Assembly: GCA_025677815.1 (NCBI GenBank)
Contig: JAIXMP010000028.1
Location: 124,001 to 188,000, forward strand
Direction: 5' to 3'
Length of the DNA stretch: 64,000 bases
Origin: Phascolomyces articulosus
Taxonomy: Eukaryota > Mucoromycota > Mucoromycetes > Mucorales > Lichtheimiaceae
Part shown: one piece after another, positions 61,483 to 64,000 of the stretch
Position numbering within the stretch: the stretch's first letter is position 1
How the letters are laid out: each line of letters begins with the position of its first letter
Program-made: the position numbers and the translations under genes
Notes under the pieces: generated by a model
Database searches by the model: none
Told to the model about the DNA's origin: nothing
Seen by the model: the letters and a program-made list of their open reading frames with translations, nothing else

Positions 61483-63995
61483 TTAGGCTTGTTGAGCCTT
61501 AAGCGAACGGAAGTACTTGGCAACTTCGACGAGGTTAACCAAAGCAGCTTCGGTCTCTGGCCTATAAATAAACATGATAAAATTTGGAATTAGATGTCTG
61601 ATATATATGCCTTATTCCCCAAAGATCCACCATATCAAAACAAAAATAAATGAAAACGTACCATTGACGGGTCTTCAAACCACAGTCAGGGTTGGCCCAG
61701 AGAAGGTGATCGGGAATGTACTTGAGCATGTCAGCGAAACGCTTCTTCATTTCTTCAACAGATGGGACACGAGGCGAGTGAATATCATACAAGCCAGGGC
61801 CGATCTCGTTGGTGTATTGCTTGGTCTCGAAAATCTTCAAAAGCTTTTCATCAGACTTGGAGTTTTCGATGGTGATGACATCGGCTATTAGAAAAATAAA
61901 TAAAATGAATATACAGGAATCATAAAAAATATTTCACAGCTAAAATAAACACCAAATAAAATAAAAAACACATACCATCCAAAGCAACAATAGCATCAAA
62001 GATATCGTTGAAATCAGAGTAACACATGTGAGTGTGGATTTGAGTTTCATCGGAAATACCAGACGTAGACAAACGGAAGCAAGCAACAGACCATTCCAAG
62101 TAAGCATCCCAGTCAGCACGACGGATGGGTAAACCTTCACGAATAGCAGGTTCATCAACTTGGATACAAGGGATACCAGCAGCTTCAAGGTCATCAACTT
62201 CATCACGAAGAGCAAGACCAACTTGAGCACAGAGATCCTTGGCAGGAATATCATCACGAACGAAAGCCCACTTCATCATAGTAACAGGACCAGTCAACAT
62301 ACCCTTCATAGGCTTGGAAGTCAAAGATTGAGCATATTTGATTTCATCAATGGTCATAGGACCACGACGGCTGACATCACCAAAGATAACTGGAGGCTTG
62401 ACACAACGGGAACCATAGGAGACAACCCAACCGTTTTGAGTAAAGTCATAACCGTACAACAAGTGACCGAAATGTTCAACCATGTCGTTACGTTCGGGTT
62501 CACCATGGACCAAGACATCCAAACCAACCTTTTCTTGGAAATCAACAACTTCCTTCATTTGAGCCTTGATGAAAGCATCATAGTCAGCATCAGATAATTC
62601 ACCCTTGTTGTGCTTTTGACGGGCAATACGAATTTCCTTGGTTTGAGGGAAAGAACCAATGGTGGTGGTAGGATACAAAGGCAAGTTGAGCTTCTTGACT
62701 TGAGCTTCACGACGAACAGGGAAAGGCGAAGCGCGCTTCCAAGCAGAAGCAGGGATTTGAGCAACGCGTTCACGAACTTCCTTGTTGGTGGTTTGAGGAG
62801 AAGTGCGGCGGGATTCGACAGCAGCAGCGTTGGCAGCCAATTCAGCCTTGACAGCATCACGACCTTCATTCAAAGCCTTGGCAATGGTGACGATTTCCTT
62901 ACACTTTTGAACAGAGAATGACAACCAGCTGAACAATTCGGGGTTGGCTTTTTCGATCTTGGTTTCGAATTCGGTGGAGAAAGGAGAGTGAGCAAGCGAA
63001 CAAGAAGGACCAACGAAGATACGATCCTTGCCCAAAGCAGCAACAGCCTTTTCAGCCAATTGGATAGATTGTTCCAAGTTGTTGATCCAAATGTTACGAC
63101 CATCAACCAAACCCAAAGACAAGACTTGGTTTTCACCAATCAAAGGCAAGACTTGTTCCAATTCTTGAGGAGCACGGACGAAATCCAAATGCAAACCATC
63201 GACAAGGTCCTTGAGAGGGTAAATGTTGTTTTCAACGCGACCAAAGTAGGCGGCAACCAAAAGCTTCAAGGAAGAAGCAGCCTTCAAGGTCTTGTAAGCC
63301 CTCTCAAAAGCAAGCTTGGTTTCGGCATCCAAATCAAAGATCAATACAGGTTCATCGATTTGTACCCATTCAGCACCAGCTTCAGCCAATTGCTTCAACA
63401 ATTCAACGTACAAGGGCAAAACCTTGGGCAATAAAGACAAAGTGTCGAATTGTTCACCGGACTTGACGGGCTTACCGAGCTTCAAGAAGGAAACAGGACC
63501 AACAATAACGGGGCGAGTTTGAATACCCAATGCCTTGGCAGTCTTGAATTGTTCAACAGCGCGAGGGTTTTGCAAAGTAAAGGCTTGATCAATTTCGAAT
63601 TCGGGAACTGTGAAATGGTAGTTGGTATCGAACCACTTCTTCATTTCCATAGCTGGGACATCCACCTTGGGTGTGGTTTCAGTAGCGGGCTTTTGCAAAC
63701 CACGACCCATGGCGAAGTATTGATCCAAGGGGTTGGAGATGTTTTGATAACGAGCAGGAATGGCACCAAATTGATGAGCAGTGTCCAAAACACGATCCCA
63801 TAAAGTATAATCACCGGAAGGAATGTGTTCCAAACCTTGAGCTTGTTGCAACTTCCAGTGCTTGGCTTGGATTTCTTGAACACCCTGGCGAAGTTCAGCT
63901 TCAGTAGTCTTAGCAGACCAGTAAGATTCAACCAACTTCTTCAATTCACGCTTAGCACCGACGTAGGGGAAACCGAGATTAGTAGCGACGACCAT
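61483..63995 (-). CDS. MET6: Cobalamin-independent methionine synthase
   Basis: This enzyme transfers a methyl group from 5-methyltetrahydropteroyl-polyglutamate to homocysteine to make methionine, in the cytosol. Three exons (61976-63995, 61662-61884, 61483-61561) join in phase to 773 residues, the usual MetE length. The N-terminal barrel has [30 protein letters not shown] and [19 protein letters not shown]. The C-terminal catalytic barrel has [72 protein letters not shown], the zinc-site [12 protein letters not shown] (His and Cys ligands) and [15 protein letters not shown] (second Cys ligand). It ends [20 protein letters not shown]. The codon choice is very strongly biased to C-ended codons, as expected for an abundant protein. 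The ATG at 63995 fits the family start, so the CDS is complete, but its promoter lies outside the window. One oddity is GFPYVG, where yeast, plant and bacterial enzymes have GFPR or GYPR. Confidence 0.96.
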
Positions 63996-64000
63996 GTTGT

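Noticed and set aside
62160..63803. Several plus-strand open frames of 68-148 codons
   Set aside because: They are antisense shadows of MET6, created by its strong codon bias.
1..64000. tRNA, rRNA and CRISPR signals
   Set aside because: Scanning by eye for tRNA B-box-like GGTTCRANNCC with a partner A box, for rRNA-like text and for regularly spaced direct repeats gave no credible case.

Overview
This window looks like nuclear DNA of a filamentous fungus, most likely an early-diverging Mucoromycota/Mucorales-type genome. The evidence is protein-coding genes broken by short GT-AG introns (about 55-130 nt in the well supported genes), a very AT-rich background full of homopolymers, a fungal gene set (PRO1, SAC6, CHL1, MET6 homologues), and a membrane-anchored GH9 endoglucanase. 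No genus can be fixed from the sequence alone. I see no bacterial, organellar, rRNA, tRNA or CRISPR features.

Layout. 1-8.8 kb is an AT-rich desert with a broken acidic-protein relic (2.8-3.2 kb), a minisatellite (6.1-6.3 kb) and one weak exon chain. 8.8-15.9 kb holds two minus-strand genes: a CHL1/DDX11-type FeS DNA helicase and an O-fucosyltransferase-like type II membrane protein. 16-23.3 kb is mostly empty, with a coiled-coil coding relic at 19.5-20.2 kb. 23.3-30.6 kb carries glutamate 5-kinase (minus), a small secreted, probably GPI-anchored protein, a candidate 100-residue gene with three exons, and a cation diffusion facilitator. 33.6-43.8 kb is the gene-dense part: fimbrin, a trihelix/SANT-like gene with an apparent frameshift, mitochondrial ribosomal protein uL13m, RNA polymerase subunit RPB6 and the GH9 enzyme. 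43.8-48.6 kb is a repeat-rich accessory stretch with an unusual GC-rich island. 48.6-50.8 kb is an intact intronless F-box gene facing its own decayed inverted copy across a spacer of a few tens of bases. 52.2-56.3 kb has 3-hydroxyisobutyryl-CoA hydrolase and an unrecognised 464-residue protein, tail to tail. 56.3-61.5 kb is another desert with candidate exon chains, and 61.5-64 kb is cobalamin-independent methionine synthase.

The recognised genes are mostly unrelated housekeeping functions: amino-acid synthesis and breakdown (PRO1, HIBCH, MET6), cytoskeleton, transcription, mitochondrial translation and genome stability. There is no operon-like logic. The most interesting signals are the snap-back F-box gene pair (a potential natural hairpin-RNA source in a lineage known for RNAi), the GH9 enzyme whose predicted catalytic-base Asp reads Asn, and three separate families of diverged tandem repeats at 47.0-48.4 kb immediately upstream of the F-box gene.

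Limits. Exon boundaries are read by eye from GT/AG sites and phase. Candidate exons in the AT-rich deserts have lengths that chance alone could supply, so they carry low confidence.
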